A stretch of DNA of 64,000 bases from Mactra quadrangularis. Taxonomy: Eukaryota; Mollusca; Bivalvia; Venerida; Mactridae. Below the pieces are notes generated by a model, which saw only the letters and a list, made by a program, of their open reading frames with translations, searched no databases and was not told the origin of the DNA. Made by a program: the position numbers and the translations under genes. Where the stretch lies: assembly GCA_025267735.1 (NCBI GenBank), contig CM046294.1, positions 530,001 to 594,000 on the forward strand. Direction: 5' to 3'. Positions within the stretch are counted from its first letter, which is position 1; each line of letters starts with the position of its first letter. Shown here piece after piece: positions 1-12,110 of this stretch.

Positions 1-699
1 GTTCTTGTCTGTCTCTGAATGCTAATGGTGTTTTGTTAATTGATATTTGCTTGCTGTCTCATGTCTTGTTTTGTATTAATCTGCCTGTGTTTTAGTTGTT
101 TTTAGCTCGACTGTTCAAAGAAAATGAGAGCTTATACTGTCACCCGGGCATTGGCGTTGCAAATCAAGGTTAAAGTTTTTAAAAATTTAAATAACTTCAA
201 TACTGTCAAAAATATTCAACTCAAACTTGCAATACTTATTCATCATCACTACCCTCACCTTAGTACCAAGGCCCATAACCCTGGCACACTGTTTTAGGAG
301 TTATATCCTTTTTTTTACTTAGAAAACATCCAAAATCAAGGTTAAAGTTTTTACAAACTTTTACTTTACTGTCAAAGATTTTCAACTCAAACTTGGAATA
401 CTTATTCATCATTACTACTTCCTCCTTACTATTAAAACCCATTCACTGATTAACTGAGAAAAGTCGAGCATGCTGTCTCCTCTGACAGCTCTTGTTATTT
501 CATGTTGATGCTTTCAAGAATAATTTGAACTACATATTGAATGAGTTTTTCTATGGTTCTGGATAATTGGTACCAGAAAAAGGGTTTTTACCATTATATA
601 AAAGCAGCTCAAATCATGAAATTTAAGAATTTCAGGGTTTTATTTAGAGCTTACACCTATAGGTGAGATTAGGATAAGTATGTTAGCCGAATTTTTCAA
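1..699. other. No gene seen
   Basis: AT-rich sequence with stops in all frames. A short segment about 165-250 is repeated about 340-420 (both contain caaggttaaagtttt and cttattcatcat), suggesting an old local duplication of about 80 bases. Nothing coding is supported. Confidence 0.6.
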
Positions 700-1025
700 C
701 AACAAAATTTGGCTTATAGTTTGGTGAAACCCGGGCGGGTGGGCAGTTGGGCAGGCAGTCGGTTAGGAGTCTGATGTCGTTAACAATTGTGTTAAAGTTA
801 TTCTTTACCATATATTTCTTCCATTTATTGTCAGATGTTTTTGAAACTTCATACAATGATAAGTTAACATACCATGCCATGAACAGAATTAGACAGTGTA
901 ACCACAACTTTACCTGCCTTTATTATGAATTATTTCCCTTTGTAAAGTTTGCGTTAAATTTTTTAAATCCAGCTTTAATGTGGTTTTCACATTACATTTC
1001 TTGTTTCTGTCTATTTTATCTCAAA
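700..1025 (+). repeat. Dispersed repeat B, copy 1
   Basis: This segment recurs at 38871-38990 (partial) and 45473-45805. Shared blocks include gtcgttaacaattg, aacttcatacaa, taccatg followed by gatgaacag, and acatttcttg near the end. The short open frame across it is not coding. The family is unknown to me. Confidence 0.75.
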
Positions 1026-1240
1026 TGGTAAAGTGGTTAACTTTTTAAGTCTTAATAAGAGTTTGTTTGTGTACTTTGGTCTTTTTACGAGGTTTAGTTT
1101 GCAGGCTGGTTTAAAATGTGTCCAAAATGATGACATGGTACACAGTAGCTCTGTCTGTGCTAATAAAATCTGATGAAGGGAATTACTGGTTAAAGGAACT
1201 GAGTTCAATAACGCCTTGTCTACTTCTACATATGCCTTAT

Positions 1241-1370
1241 TAATGCAGGAGAATAGACATTAATTGTTAAATTTTCATGAAAGGGTATAACCTCCCTGGG
1301 TGGGATTCAAAACCATACCCCCTTTAGGATACTAGATTCAAAATACCAACTGCGGGTGGGACCTGGGTGT
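1241..1370 (-). repeat. SINE family 1 fragment
   Basis: Reverse-strand fragment of the common tRNA-headed SINE (see 41672-41953 for a better copy): middle region, then a degraded B box and a head ending gacctggg. Confidence 0.6.
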
Positions 1371-2097
1371 CATGTAGCCTTCCTTCTGCTATAGCCTATG
1401 AATAAAAGAAAAGAGTTCCACCTTGGAACAGCTCAGTCTTGTTACCTTTATTATAACTTACAAGTTAAAATGTTGGTAAATATCTGGTCCATTAGTAATC
1501 CTTTTCCCACGCCAAGCCACAGAAAAACCAAGTTCTATCAAGAACTATACAGTTTATAGAAAATACTCAATTTTACTTCCTGGTTTAGCGTATTCTATCT
1601 GTAGATTAAAGAGAGTGTATTACCTGGTAATTACAACAGTGTTTCATTTACTACTGATGTACTTAATGCTGAAATGAGCATAAAATCTGTTTCTAATTAA
1701 ATGTTCCTGTATTTTATTGTTTAAAATATGAAAATTGTGCCAACAAGATATTGTATTTGAGTACTTTTAATGATTACTTGCACTTTAATTAAAGTATCTA
1801 AATTCCTAATGCATGGCGTATTATAGCTTGCATGTTAAATATGTTTTCTGCAAAATTTTGCAGATTTTGATTGATTATCTCAAAACTAGTCTAACTACAT
1901 GTAAATACAGAAGGATGTACGCTAGTTTTGCACTGCCCTTTACTTTGTTAGAATATTATAAGTGCAATAACCAGGAATGAAAATACATGCAGGCCTACTT
2001 CAGGTACAATGAAGTGGATACTGGGTGCCTGCATGAGAGGTCTATTGGCATCGTTGGCATTAGCCTCCCACACTGCTGGAATAAATTGTATTTAGTC
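1371..2097. other. No gene seen
   Basis: AT-rich, no splice-bounded open frame or recognised repeat. Confidence 0.5.
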
Positions 2098-2381
2098 CCC
2101 TACCGGTGTTTACACTGGAGGGAACTATAGGTTTGCACTCTGTTCGTCTTACCTTCTGTCTGTCCGCTTACATCTGGATCCCGCGATTTCGAAAAAAAAT
2201 ATTAAAGCAATTTCGCTGAAACTTGATATGTGAATTCATTGCAATGAGTAGATTATGCTTAATCATTGTTTTTTCTTTTTCTGACCAAAATTTTGGTTGC
2301 TATGGATATAAAAAGTCAAAATTTGATCAAAAAGCTTGTATCCTGGTTTAATCTGTGAAGTCAATCTTTTTATTTTATATT
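2098..2381 (+). repeat. Unclassified leader to the minisatellite
   Basis: Moderately GC-rich start (ccctaccggtgtttacactg), a gtctgtccgc tract, then AT-rich sequence running straight into the tandem array. The style resembles the gtccgtccgt-containing elements at 16471 and 31987, so the array may be internal to such an element. This is inference. Confidence 0.35.
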
Positions 2382-4582
2382 TTGTTTCCAATGACATAGT
2401 CAGAAGACATATCATAGGTGTCACTTATGTTTCCAATGACATTGTCAGAAGACATATCATAGGTGTCACTTATGTTTCCAATGACATTGTCAGAAGACAT
2501 ATCATAGGTGTCACTTATGTTTCCAATGACATTGTCAGAAGACATATCATAGGTGTCACTTATGTTTCCAATGACATTGTCAGAAGACATATCATAGGTG
2601 TCACTTATGTTTCCAATGACATTGTCAGAAGACATATCATAGGTGTCACTCATGGTGACAATGACATTGTCAGAAGACATATCATAGGTGTCACTTATGT
2701 TTCCAATGACATTGTCAGAAGACATATCATAGGTGTCACTTATGTTTCCAATGACATTGTCAGAAGACATATCATAGGTGTCACTCATGGTGACAATGAC
2801 ATATTCAGAAGACATTATCATAGGTGTCACTTATGTTTCCAATGACATAGACAGAAGACATATCATAGGTGTCACTTATGTTTCCAATGACATAGACAGA
2901 AGACATATCATAGGTGTCACTTATGTTTCCAATGACATTGTCAGAAGACATATCATAGGTGTCACTTATGTTTCCAATGACATTGTCAGAAGACATATCA
3001 TAGGTGTCACTCATGGTGACAATGACATAGTCAGAAGACATTATCATAGGTGTCACTCATGGTGACAATGACATAGTCAGAAGACATATCATAGGTGTCA
3101 CTCATGGTGACAATGACATAGTCAGAAGACATATCATAGGATGTGTCACTCATGGTGACAATGACATAGTCAGAAGACATATCATAGGATGTGTCACTCA
3201 TGGTGACAATGACATAGTCAGAAGACATATCATAGGATGTGTCACTCATGGTGACAATGACATAGTCAGAAGACATATCATAGGACGTGTCACTCATGGT
3301 GACAATGACATAGTCAGAAGACATATCATAGGACGTGTCACTCATGGTGACAATGACATAGTCAGAAGACATATCATAGGATGTGTCACTCATGGTGACA
3401 ATGACATAGTCAGAAGACATATCATAGGATGTGTCACTCATGGTGACAATGACATAGTCAGAAGACATATCATAGGATGTGTCACTCATGGTGACAATGA
3501 CATAGTCAGAAGACATATCGTAGGATGTGTCACTCATGGTGACAATGACATAGTCAGAAGACATATCATAGGTGTCACTCATGGTGACAATGACATAGTC
3601 AGAAGACATTATCATAGGTGTCACTCATGGTGACAATGACATAGTCAGAAGACATATCATAGGACGTGTCACTCATGGTGACAATGACATAGTCAGAAGA
3701 CATATCATAGGATGTGTCACTCATGGTGACAATGACAAAGTCAGAAGACATATCATAGGATGTGTCACTCATGGTGACAATGACATAGTCAGAAGACATA
3801 TCATAGGATGTGTCACTCATGGTGACAATGACATAGTCAGAAGACATTATCATAGGTGTCACTCATGGTGACAATGACATAGTCAGAAGACATTATCATA
3901 GGTGTCACTCATGGTGACAATGACATAGTCAGAAGACATATCATAGGACGTGTCACTCATGGTGACAATGACATAGTCAGAAGACATATCATAGGATGTG
4001 TCACTCATGGTGACAATGACAAAGTCAGAAGACATATCAGAGGATGTGTCACTCATGGTGACAATGACATAGTCAGAAGACATATCATAGGTGTCACTCA
4101 TGGTGACAATGACATAGTCAGAAGACATATCATAGGATGTGTCACTCATGGTGACAATGACATAGTCAGAAGACATATCATAGGTGTCACTCATGGTGAC
4201 AATGACATAGTCAGAAGACATATCATAGGATGTGTCACTCATGGTGACAATGACATAGTCAGAAGACATATCATAGGTGTCACTCATGGTGACAATGACA
4301 TAGTCAGAAGACATATCATAGGATGTGTCACTCATGGTGACAATGACATAGTCAGAAGACATATCATAGGACGTGTCACTCATGGTGACAATGACATAGT
4401 CAGAAGAGTATATCATAGGACGTGTCACTCATGGTGACAATGACATAGTCAGAAGACATATCATAGGTGTCACTCATGGTGACAATGACATAGTCAGAAG
4501 AGTATATCATAGGACGTGTCACTCATGGTGACAATGACATAGTCAGAAGAGTATATCATAGGACGTGTCACTCATGGTGACA
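2382..4582 (+). repeat. Minisatellite, about 47 units of 45-49 bp
   Basis: Tandem array with core caatgacatagtcagaagac. Zone A (2382 to about 3010) is mostly 45-bp units with ttatgtttcca. Zone B (about 3010-4582) has tcatggtgaca and units of 45, 48 (extra atg or acg) and 46-49 bp. Zone B units contain the inverted repeat tgtcac-tcatg-gtgaca. Between about 4030 and 4330 units alternate 48 and 45 bp, a higher-order repeat of 93 bp. Since 45 and 48 are multiples of three, long frames appear on both strands. They are broken by 46-bp units and are not genes. Confidence 0.97.
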
Positions 4583-5705
4583 GCAGTGGCAATGGGGGTG
4601 GTGGTGGCGTCCTGGAGGTGGGGTCAGTGTCCCATTTCTTATCCGGAACATAACTCCGGAACTTACTGGAGGTATCAACTTGAAGCTTAAGTAGCTAGAT
4701 AGGTCTCATCAAGTAGTGGTACAGTGCATAAGAAATGTAACTCTGCCTTGCCTGATTTTTTGAGTTACTGCTCTTTTTTATTTTTACACTTATGGGTTAC
4801 TGCCTGCCATGCAAAACTTTTGTTTTTTTTTTGTCTGAGGTCAAGGTCATGTTGCTGTTCTTAAAGACATAGATCACTAGTATGGGACTTCAGTATTGCC
4901 TGCAATATTTACTGACCGTGCTGATACTGCTCTATTTTCGATTTAATGTCCAACTTAACCCTGAACCTCAAGCCTTCAAGTACCCAACATTGTCACTGAA
5001 TGTTGTTATTTTATTCAACTGTCAGTGGTGCATATGATAATTAACTCTGCTGATTTAAATTCTCAATATTTGTTTGATAATTCCCATACATAGGTATAAT
5101 AATTTACATAGATATGGATCACTATTTTTAACGATAGTGGTTCTTACAGTGCGATGGTTGCCTGCAAGACTGTATTAACTCGTTCCTTAACGCAATGCAC
5201 TTACTACAGTATTGTGGGCAACCCGCAATATTTATGTACAGAACTTTATTCAAGCCATTATTAATAAAAATGTAATTATTGACTGACAACTTATGTTGAA
5301 TGGTACTGTGGCTTGTGGCTCATAAAAGTAAACAAGTTGGCTATCAATAGTGATCAGTTTTAATTGGTTTGTATTGGTGGATAGATAGACACCTCACACC
5401 TCCTGTATGGATTGAAGTGTCTTGGTTTATATTTTATGCATGGTGTTTTCTGATGGTTAAATTAATTATAACAATGATGGGTTAGGCTTCTGAGGCTATG
5501 TATTTGTAATTGTCTGAATATTGTTCTATAGGCAATGTTGCACAGATCAATATTGTTTGGTTACTGGTTGCTTCCGGGGTCAACTAAATGGAGGTGCCAG
5601 AATGATATTATTGTTTTCTGTCTGTCTTTATCTCACAGTTTTCACTATACAATGTATATACATATACAATGTATACAGTATTTCTGATCTCACCAAGCTG
5701 CCTGA
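4583..5705. other. Non-coding; repeat fragments
   Basis: A G/T-rich boundary follows the minisatellite (4583-4620). At about 5005-5075 there is a reverse copy of the short dispersed repeat C also found at 8690-8790, 51396-51595 and 53517-53610 (marker cactgacagttgaataaa). No gene. Confidence 0.5.
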
Positions 5706-5880
5706 CTAGCTCATTAGGTAGAACACAAGCCTACTGATTGAGAGGTTGTGGGAACTATGCCCGGGTGAAGCATTAAGTTTACTAGAGCTTGGTCATGAGA
5801 TAATTTCTAAGGTCAATCTCCCTCCTGCCACTGATTCTAAACCATGTAGGGCAGTTATCAGTTCTTGACAGAATTATGAT
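5706..5880 (+). repeat. SINE family 2, 5' half
   Basis: tRNA-like head (tagctcattaggtagaacac; degraded B box near 5745-5765), then ggtcatgaga, ctccctcctgcc and catgtagggcagtt blocks shared with copies at 18980, 25358 (reverse) and 51930. Confidence 0.7.
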
Positions 5881-6044
5881 CCGTGTAACAGAGATTTAAC
5901 TTTTTTTAAATTCGGCTGACTCTGCAGTCTTGATCATAAGATGTTACTGCACACTTCTGCAACTACTGATCATTTACTCTGTTAGATAACTCTGTCTGTT
6001 CCCTGATTATAATGGTTGATATATACTGTATTCCAATCCCTTTG

Positions 6045-6265
6045 AGCCACAACAAGTTGATCTTGTGTTCTATTGATTTTTCTGGAACAAAATTGGGCGA
6101 GCAAATAAGAAAAAACTTAATTCAGTTGCTTTATATAAAGCAGTTTGATTAAATTTTTATGAGCAAGTGAGGAAATACAAATATTTTTTGTAAATTTTTT
6201 TTGTTAAAACTGTCAAAATTAAGGTGCGAGCAAATGCATAGAACACATGATCAACTTGTTGAGGC
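6045..6265. mobile_element. Harbinger-like MITE, copy 2
   Basis: Inverted ends gccacaacaagttgatc and gatcaacttgttgaggcc. The internal sequence (gagcaagtgaggaaata, ctgtcaaaattaagg) matches the copy at 24091-24305. Confidence 0.75.
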
Positions 6266-6834
6266 CTTGTCCTTTCTTTAAGTTAATTACCAAGCTGTAA
6301 TGGGTGTGGAGTGTCGATTCTGACACAGTTGGTGATATAATATTGACCCTTGTACCTAGTCTATCATTTATTATGTATATTTATTAGCATTCAAGGACTG
6401 GCCGATAATACCCTTGTGTCTAAGTGTTTATTACTATATTATTGAACCAAATGACCAGCTTGGTTGTCCATCATCTGTTATTATTGGTATTACAGCATGG
6501 TCAATACATTCTGATGGGTATGGTAATTTATATATTGTATTGATGGAAACCTTGTTTGAACATGATATTGATATTTTCTCTCATGGTTTGTTGTTATTGT
6601 GAAATGTTGTGTTATTCGATTGATATTTGGAAGTATTATATAATAATTATAATTTATTTCCTTACTCAATGAAATTGTTCACTGAAAATATAAAATCTTC
6701 TATTGCCATTGTAGTGAAAATAATATTTTTGTCAAAGAGAACTAATTAAACATTCACCGTTGCCTGCAACGCCATATAGCATTAACTACTTGCTCAAACA
6801 CATACAGGGCTTGAACTAGACTCAGACTCAAGGG

Positions 6835-6915
6835 TCAATGACCCTTCAGTCAAAATTTTCAGGGGTCAAAATCAAATTTCAGGGGTCAAAATCAAATTTT
6901 CAGGGGTCAAACTAT
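6835..6915 (+). repeat. Short tandem repeat, about 22 bp
   Basis: Two to three units of ttcaggggtcaaaatcaaat. It may be part of a small unclassified element. Confidence 0.7.
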
Positions 6916-7240
6916 ACTTCATGTTTTCGTCCATAGATTTTAATGTCGTTGTTGTACCTTTATGCAATAACCTCAATTACCAAGATTTTAGGGTTCTCAC
7001 TAGGATATAAAGGTGGTCAGGGGAAATGATGAATGACCTTTATCATTGAGCCCTGGTGTAACATACACCTTGTAATTCTGTTGTAGAATAAACATGGTGT
7101 GCTCTGTCTGCCAGCTGTTTGATCTACACATCAATTTAAATGTAATGTTTCACACATTCTTTCTTCCATAGATACAAGCTTGTCTCTCCTGTGATTGAAC
7201 AATTATCTAGACTGATGTTATGTAAATGGCTATACTTATC

Positions 7241-7316
7241 GTGGACTTAACGCAAAATGGTCGTAACTCAATTTTAAAAAAGAGTGAGTTACAACCGTTT
7301 TGCGCTAATAAGCCCG
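7241..7316. mobile_element. Palindromic mini-element P, copy 1
   Basis: Foldback of two arms (left cttaacgcaaaatggtcgta, right acaaccgttttgcgct) around an A-rich loop. Related palindromes lie at 26255-26319 and 57174-57250. Confidence 0.75.
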
Positions 7317-8792
7317 AATTATGTAGATTTTAATGAATTCTGTTATTGGTGACAATTTAATACCTAATTTGCATTTATTAGCATAAGTGAACAGTGATAA
7401 TAGGTAGCTATATAACCTAAGATCTTAGATAATTTGATTTTCATGTTGATATGTGCATGTTATGATTATAATAGAAATCAATAAGGGCTAGGTGGCATGC
7501 TGAATGTAGAATATAAGGGCAGGGCAAGTCAATTCAGAGTTGACTGCATGTTTGCTGAGTGCAGTAAAGTTACATTATAAGGATCATCCTAAGCAGGGAT
7601 TTTATAATAACAGGGATTTGCAACGAAGGGCTTTTGGAATTTTCACGATTGTTGCTGCCTATAATAACTGGCTGAAGCAGGATGTACAAACTATTCCAGA
7701 ATTTAAAAAATTTATTTATGTTTTTGTACATGTCTTCCCTGCAACTTGTAAATGTTTTTTATGTTTTTGACAAAAATTTGTCGCAATTATGACCACAAAT
7801 ATGACTCTAGGTGATGTAAAATAGGGCTGAAAATGGTGGATCAGAGGAAAATTGCATAATGTTGTGAAAGTCTGTGAGCGTAATTTACCTCAAAACCATC
7901 TAGAAACACATTTTTCCTAACCTTTACAATAATTTGAATAGGGAAGAGGGGGAGCGAGAAGAAAGTTAATCACTTGACTGTCAAAGAACGGCAACTTATA
8001 TAAATATATTCAAGAAACCTAAACTGCTTAATCAAGCAAAATATAACATTACTTTTTTATTTGTGTATATATATATTTATAAGTCATACAATCATGTACT
8101 TATTGGTCTGTTACTTAACTTTGGACATATGGTAGATAGTTGATTGCCTAATAGAATGATTTTGGTAACATCTGGGCTATTCATACATGTATATTGTTAA
8201 TGTTAATTATGTATACTTAATGGAGATAACTAATTAATATAATAATAATACATTATTCTGGTCAGTATAAACTTAGCTTTTATAGGCTCGGTATAATTCA
8301 TCTCTGGTTTATGACAATGGGTAATTACGTCATACAAATTTATTTTTGCTCAGTTTTAGCAAGGTCTTATATCAATAATTTAAGTCCACTTCCTGGTCCA
8401 CAAGTGCTGAGCTCAGTTGTCTAGAATGAGGGTTTTTACACAATGAAACTATGAGGGGGGGGGTTAGAAGTGATTCAGCCAAGTAAATTCTATTGTTGGT
8501 TACTGTGAGTCCTTCTGGGCAATATACTACAAAGGTTATGCCCTGATGATATAATCTTTGTAGCCTGTAGCTAGGGACTTCAGTTAAAAGTGACTGGACT
8601 TGCAAAAATGTTGTATTTTGTAATGTCAGGCATATTGATATTGTTAAATTCTATCAACTGTAAGTCGCCAGGCACATACATGTACTCCTTTGATTTAAAT
8701 ACTTGCTACAGTTTTTCTGTATTCATTAATTATTGACATCAAATTAGGGAGGTTAATGTGTGCGCCACTGACAGTTGAATAAATTTAATGCG
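7317..8792. other. No gene seen
   Basis: AT-rich; a short frame at 7540-7770 has no recognised similarity, no splice context and is rejected. Repeat C occupies about 8690-8790. Confidence 0.5.
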
Positions 8793-9015
8793 GCCATGGC
8801 GTAGTGGTTTAGCATGTCAGACTTCGAATCCAGAGATCGCGGGTTCTGCCCGGTCCCGGTAGGTCATACCCTATACATGAGTTGTCGGCCTCGTGGTAGG
8901 ATAAGTTAGTACTGGTGATAGAAAAAGTGTCCAGGAAACCTATAGTAGGAAGAGCTGGCCATCGTATATATGACCTAAATATGTGTTGAATACGACGTTA
9001 AAAAAAAGAAAAGAA
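8793..9015 (+). repeat. tRNA-headed SINE (head type distinct from family 1)
   Basis: Head ggccatggcgtagtggttta with a B-box-like gcgggttc, then a body sharing gtactggtgatag, gtccaggaaa and a tail tacgacgttaaaaaaaa with family 1. Confidence 0.8.
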
Positions 9016-9604
9016 AATGTAATTTGGCACTAAGTCATACTATAATAAAAAGATGATTTGTGAACATATGAAGCATTGTGTATCTACTGATGTTTAATTT
9101 ACTTAATATATAAAATATTATATATTTAATTAAATATGAAATTTTGATATTTAAACTTCCTGCTGTTTTCAGGAGATAACGTTTTATCAATCTCGGATTG
9201 GTAAACTGTAAGTGCTGTACATAGTACAGGGCTAAACATTCTAGTGTTGAAATATTGAGGTGTGCCTCCATTTTTATACAATCAATTCACTGTCATTATG
9301 GTCTACAACTGATAATATAAAATTACAGTTTATACAGTGTCCTTCAAAAATCCTTGGTCAAAATCATGTTTTTGAATAAACCTTTTTTATTTACATTTGC
9401 GAAAAATTATAAAAAAAGAAGTCCATTGAGCAGATGCCAAAATCTACATTAATGAGACTGATCAGCATATTGATTCAAACTCAGATAACCTTGAGGTTTT
9501 GAACGAGTTGGGAGATTTTTGGAAGAACTTCGAGGTATTAAATCTAGAAAACTAGAACCATTGTGGGGTTGGGAGAACTATTGTTGGAAAGAGATTTTGT
9601 GCTG

Positions 9605-11456
9605 CTAATACCCCAGTCACAATTAAGCCCCGATGTGTTTCCGATTAGTTTCCGACGTGTTTGAAGACAATATCGGCCGGGCACCGGCCGGACATCTGCC
9701 GGGCTCCGGAGAAAATTTTGACATTTTTAGACGTCGGCCGGGCGCCGGGTTCATTTTAACTCGCAGTTAAAATCACTCCCGACGTCGGGCATCGGAAAGT
9801 CATCTGAAACGAATCGGCTGACGTTCGGCCGATATCCGACCGGGCATCGGCCGAGCATCCGACACATCGTCCAGGTGGGAATAAATATAGGCTGCTATGT
9901 GTATCCATATATTTACCGGACGCCGGCCGGGCGCCGTGCAGACGTGAAATGTAAAAAAGTCTATAAGGGAAAAAAACAGAGCACCACCCAACAAGAGCAA
10001 GATATGACTGCTCAAGAAGAAGAGAGCGTTGTTCCAGTCGCCAATGTGAAAGAAGTTAAATAAAATCAAAATTATCTGATCCCCAAGTAGAGGAGCCTAA
10101 TTTTTCGAGGATCATCCTATGTTCTACAACATAACATTAGCTGACTAAAAAAATCAGTCAAAGAAAAACGCTTTACTTCTTGAATTATCACAAATGGTGT
10201 CCGGACCGGGTGAGGTTTCCCGTGTTGAGTCAAATTAAGGCACAAGCGCCCTTCCGTCAATTCCTTTCAGTTTCAGCTTTGCAACCATACTCCTCTCAGA
10301 ACCCAAAGATTTTGGTTTCCCGGGGTCTAACGGCGAGGTCATAGTTGAAGCAACTATCGCTGATTGAGAGTTGGCATCGTTTAGGATCAGAACTACAACA
10401 GTATCTGATCCCCTTCAAACCTCTGACTTTTGTTCTTGAATAATGAAAACATGCTTGGCAAATGCTTTCGTTGTAGTGCGTCTTGCGACGGTCCAAGAAT
10501 ACCTCTAGCGCCACAATACGTATGCCCCCGTCAGTCTCTACAGATCATTACCTCGCGCTCCTGAAACCAACAAAATATCCTATTCTATTACATGTATACC
10601 ATGCAACATTATCCAGGCGTAGTTTAGGCCTGCTTTGAGCACTCAAATTTCGGCCGGACGAGAGACTCGGTCAAGAGCACCAGGGCACGGTGTACCAGCG
10701 TGGAGGGCAGGACGGGCAGCGAGCGCCGCTGTAGGCGTACCGCCCGCCTGCACCCGAGATCCAACCACGAGCTTTTTAATTGCAGAAACTTTAATATACA
10801 CTATTAGAGCTGGAATCATCGCAGCTGCTGGCACCAGACTTGCCCTCCAATAGAACCTGCTTTAAGCATTTAGGGTGTACTCATTCCAATTACTAGGCCT
10901 CGAAAGGGTCCCGTATAGTTATTTTCGTCACTACCTCGCCGTGTCGGCATTGGGTAATTTGCGCGCCTGCAGCCGTCCCTGGTGCGATGCTGTTTTATCG
11001 TAGAAAATTGCACAAGTGTTAGCCTTCTTCCACAAGCGACAAGGACGGTGATGAATCTATAGCGTGCAAAGCTACTCTTGCCATCAAAAGCGACACACGC
11101 CGGGCGGACATCGGCCGATGTTCGTTATGTAGTCGGCGCTACCTCGATGCCCGTCCGGACATCGTGCGACTCGGAAGAATCGGGCGATACCCGGGCGTGT
11201 ATCGCACGGGCGTCGTAAGAACATAGTGCGGATATCGGACGGGCATCTGTTAGAAAATCGGGGTCAGAAAATCATGAAATCGGACGATTGCCGTGTGGCC
11301 ATCTGCCGGATCCCGTACGGGCATCTGACGGGTACCTTTCTAGTATTAAGGATTTAATTTTGCCGGCCGATATGATTCCGATCTCACCATGCCGGCCGAT
11401 TCCTAAAAATCGGGAACGCCGGCCGGGCGCCGGGTTAAATGTGACCTAGGCATTAG
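9605..11456. mobile_element. 1.85-kb TIR element carrying 18S rRNA fragment
   Basis: Ends form an imperfect inverted repeat, ctaataccccagtcacaatt on the left and, reversed, ctaatgcctaggtcacattt on the right (17 of 22 match when extended to ttaa). Inside each end are GC-rich degenerate repeats built on atcggccgggc (9670-9935 and 11095-11440), unlike the AT-rich surroundings. The centre holds the antisense 18S segment. No transposase frame is visible, so it is non-autonomous. Class unknown; the subterminal repeats recall transposase-binding arrays. Confidence 0.75.
10195..10975 (-). pseudogene. Diverged 18S rRNA fragment (antisense to + strand)
   Basis: Reverse complement of the middle of nuclear 18S rRNA. 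Universal landmarks are present: gctgctggcaccagacttgc (530-loop region, about 10827-10846) and ccgtcaattcctttcagttt (the 907 region, about 10253-10272). Between them lie gagatccaaccacgagcttt and ggcaaatgctttcg. The V4 part keeps a metazoan pattern but differs a lot, a stretch of about 20 bases is missing after gtcaaattaag (10233), and many conserved sites carry changes. Ends stop abruptly, so it cannot make a complete rRNA. Confidence 0.9.
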
Positions 11457-11960
11457 ACTGCACTAGGTCTGATAAAAATCAGTTACGTATAAATATCATT
11501 TACCTTGTCTTTTTCAACTAAACTTGTTAGTCTGGTCATCATTTTTGCCCTGTCAGAAACTATATAATATATGTCACGTGAAAAAAGTGATTCCTCACAC
11601 TGCAGGGGTATGCATGTTCCCTTTTCTCAAAATTTCATTTGTCCAAGAACTTTAGGAAGTCTATGTACTTGTATATTTTAAGCTGCAATCAGGTTTCACT
11701 TTGAATTTGAAACTCAGGTTTAAAATGTTTTATCTTTGATCTTCAAAGAACTAAGGCTTGTTTATTTTTGTTTGGCAAAAAATTATTTTTACCTTGGGTG
11801 TGAAACAATTATGCATTTTCTTGTTCTTGCACATGTACATTAAAACCTCTAAATTTAAGCCAGTGTACTTTCATGGAATTTGGTCTAGAAATGTATATTC
11901 TGTGGCCATTCTCGCAACTAGATCTAGATCTCTTGGCCCTGAGCCTGTAACTTAGGTAAC
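11457..11960. other. No gene seen
   Basis: AT-rich, no supported feature. Confidence 0.4.
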
Positions 11961-12110
11961 ACACCTTCACTAGTGACTGACTACTGCCTTACTTGATACT
12001 GAGGTAGGTTGGAGATTTGTCATAGAACTTAATTAATGAACAAACTTTACGAAAGCATGTCAAATCCATGATCCCTGGGTTTCAGCTCTAAGATGTTCTA
12101 CCAATAAAAC
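11961..12110 (-). repeat. SINE family 2 fragment
   Basis: Reverse-strand 5' half: tgactgactactgcctta, later a degraded tRNA head ending atgttctaccaataaa. Confidence 0.5.

Noticed and set aside
2336..4428. Long open frames on both strands with 15-16 residue repeats
   Set aside because: They exist because minisatellite units are 45 or 48 bp. They break at each 46-bp unit, appear on both strands and have no splice or start context.
2382..4582. CRISPR-like array
   Set aside because: Repeats are directly tandem with no unique spacers, in a eukaryotic genome.
9800..10069. 89-residue reverse frame
   Set aside because: Lies in the GC-rich arm of the TIR element; composition artefact.
10296..10853. 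Short open frames on both strands in the rRNA region
   Set aside because: They overlap the antisense 18S fragment and resemble no protein.
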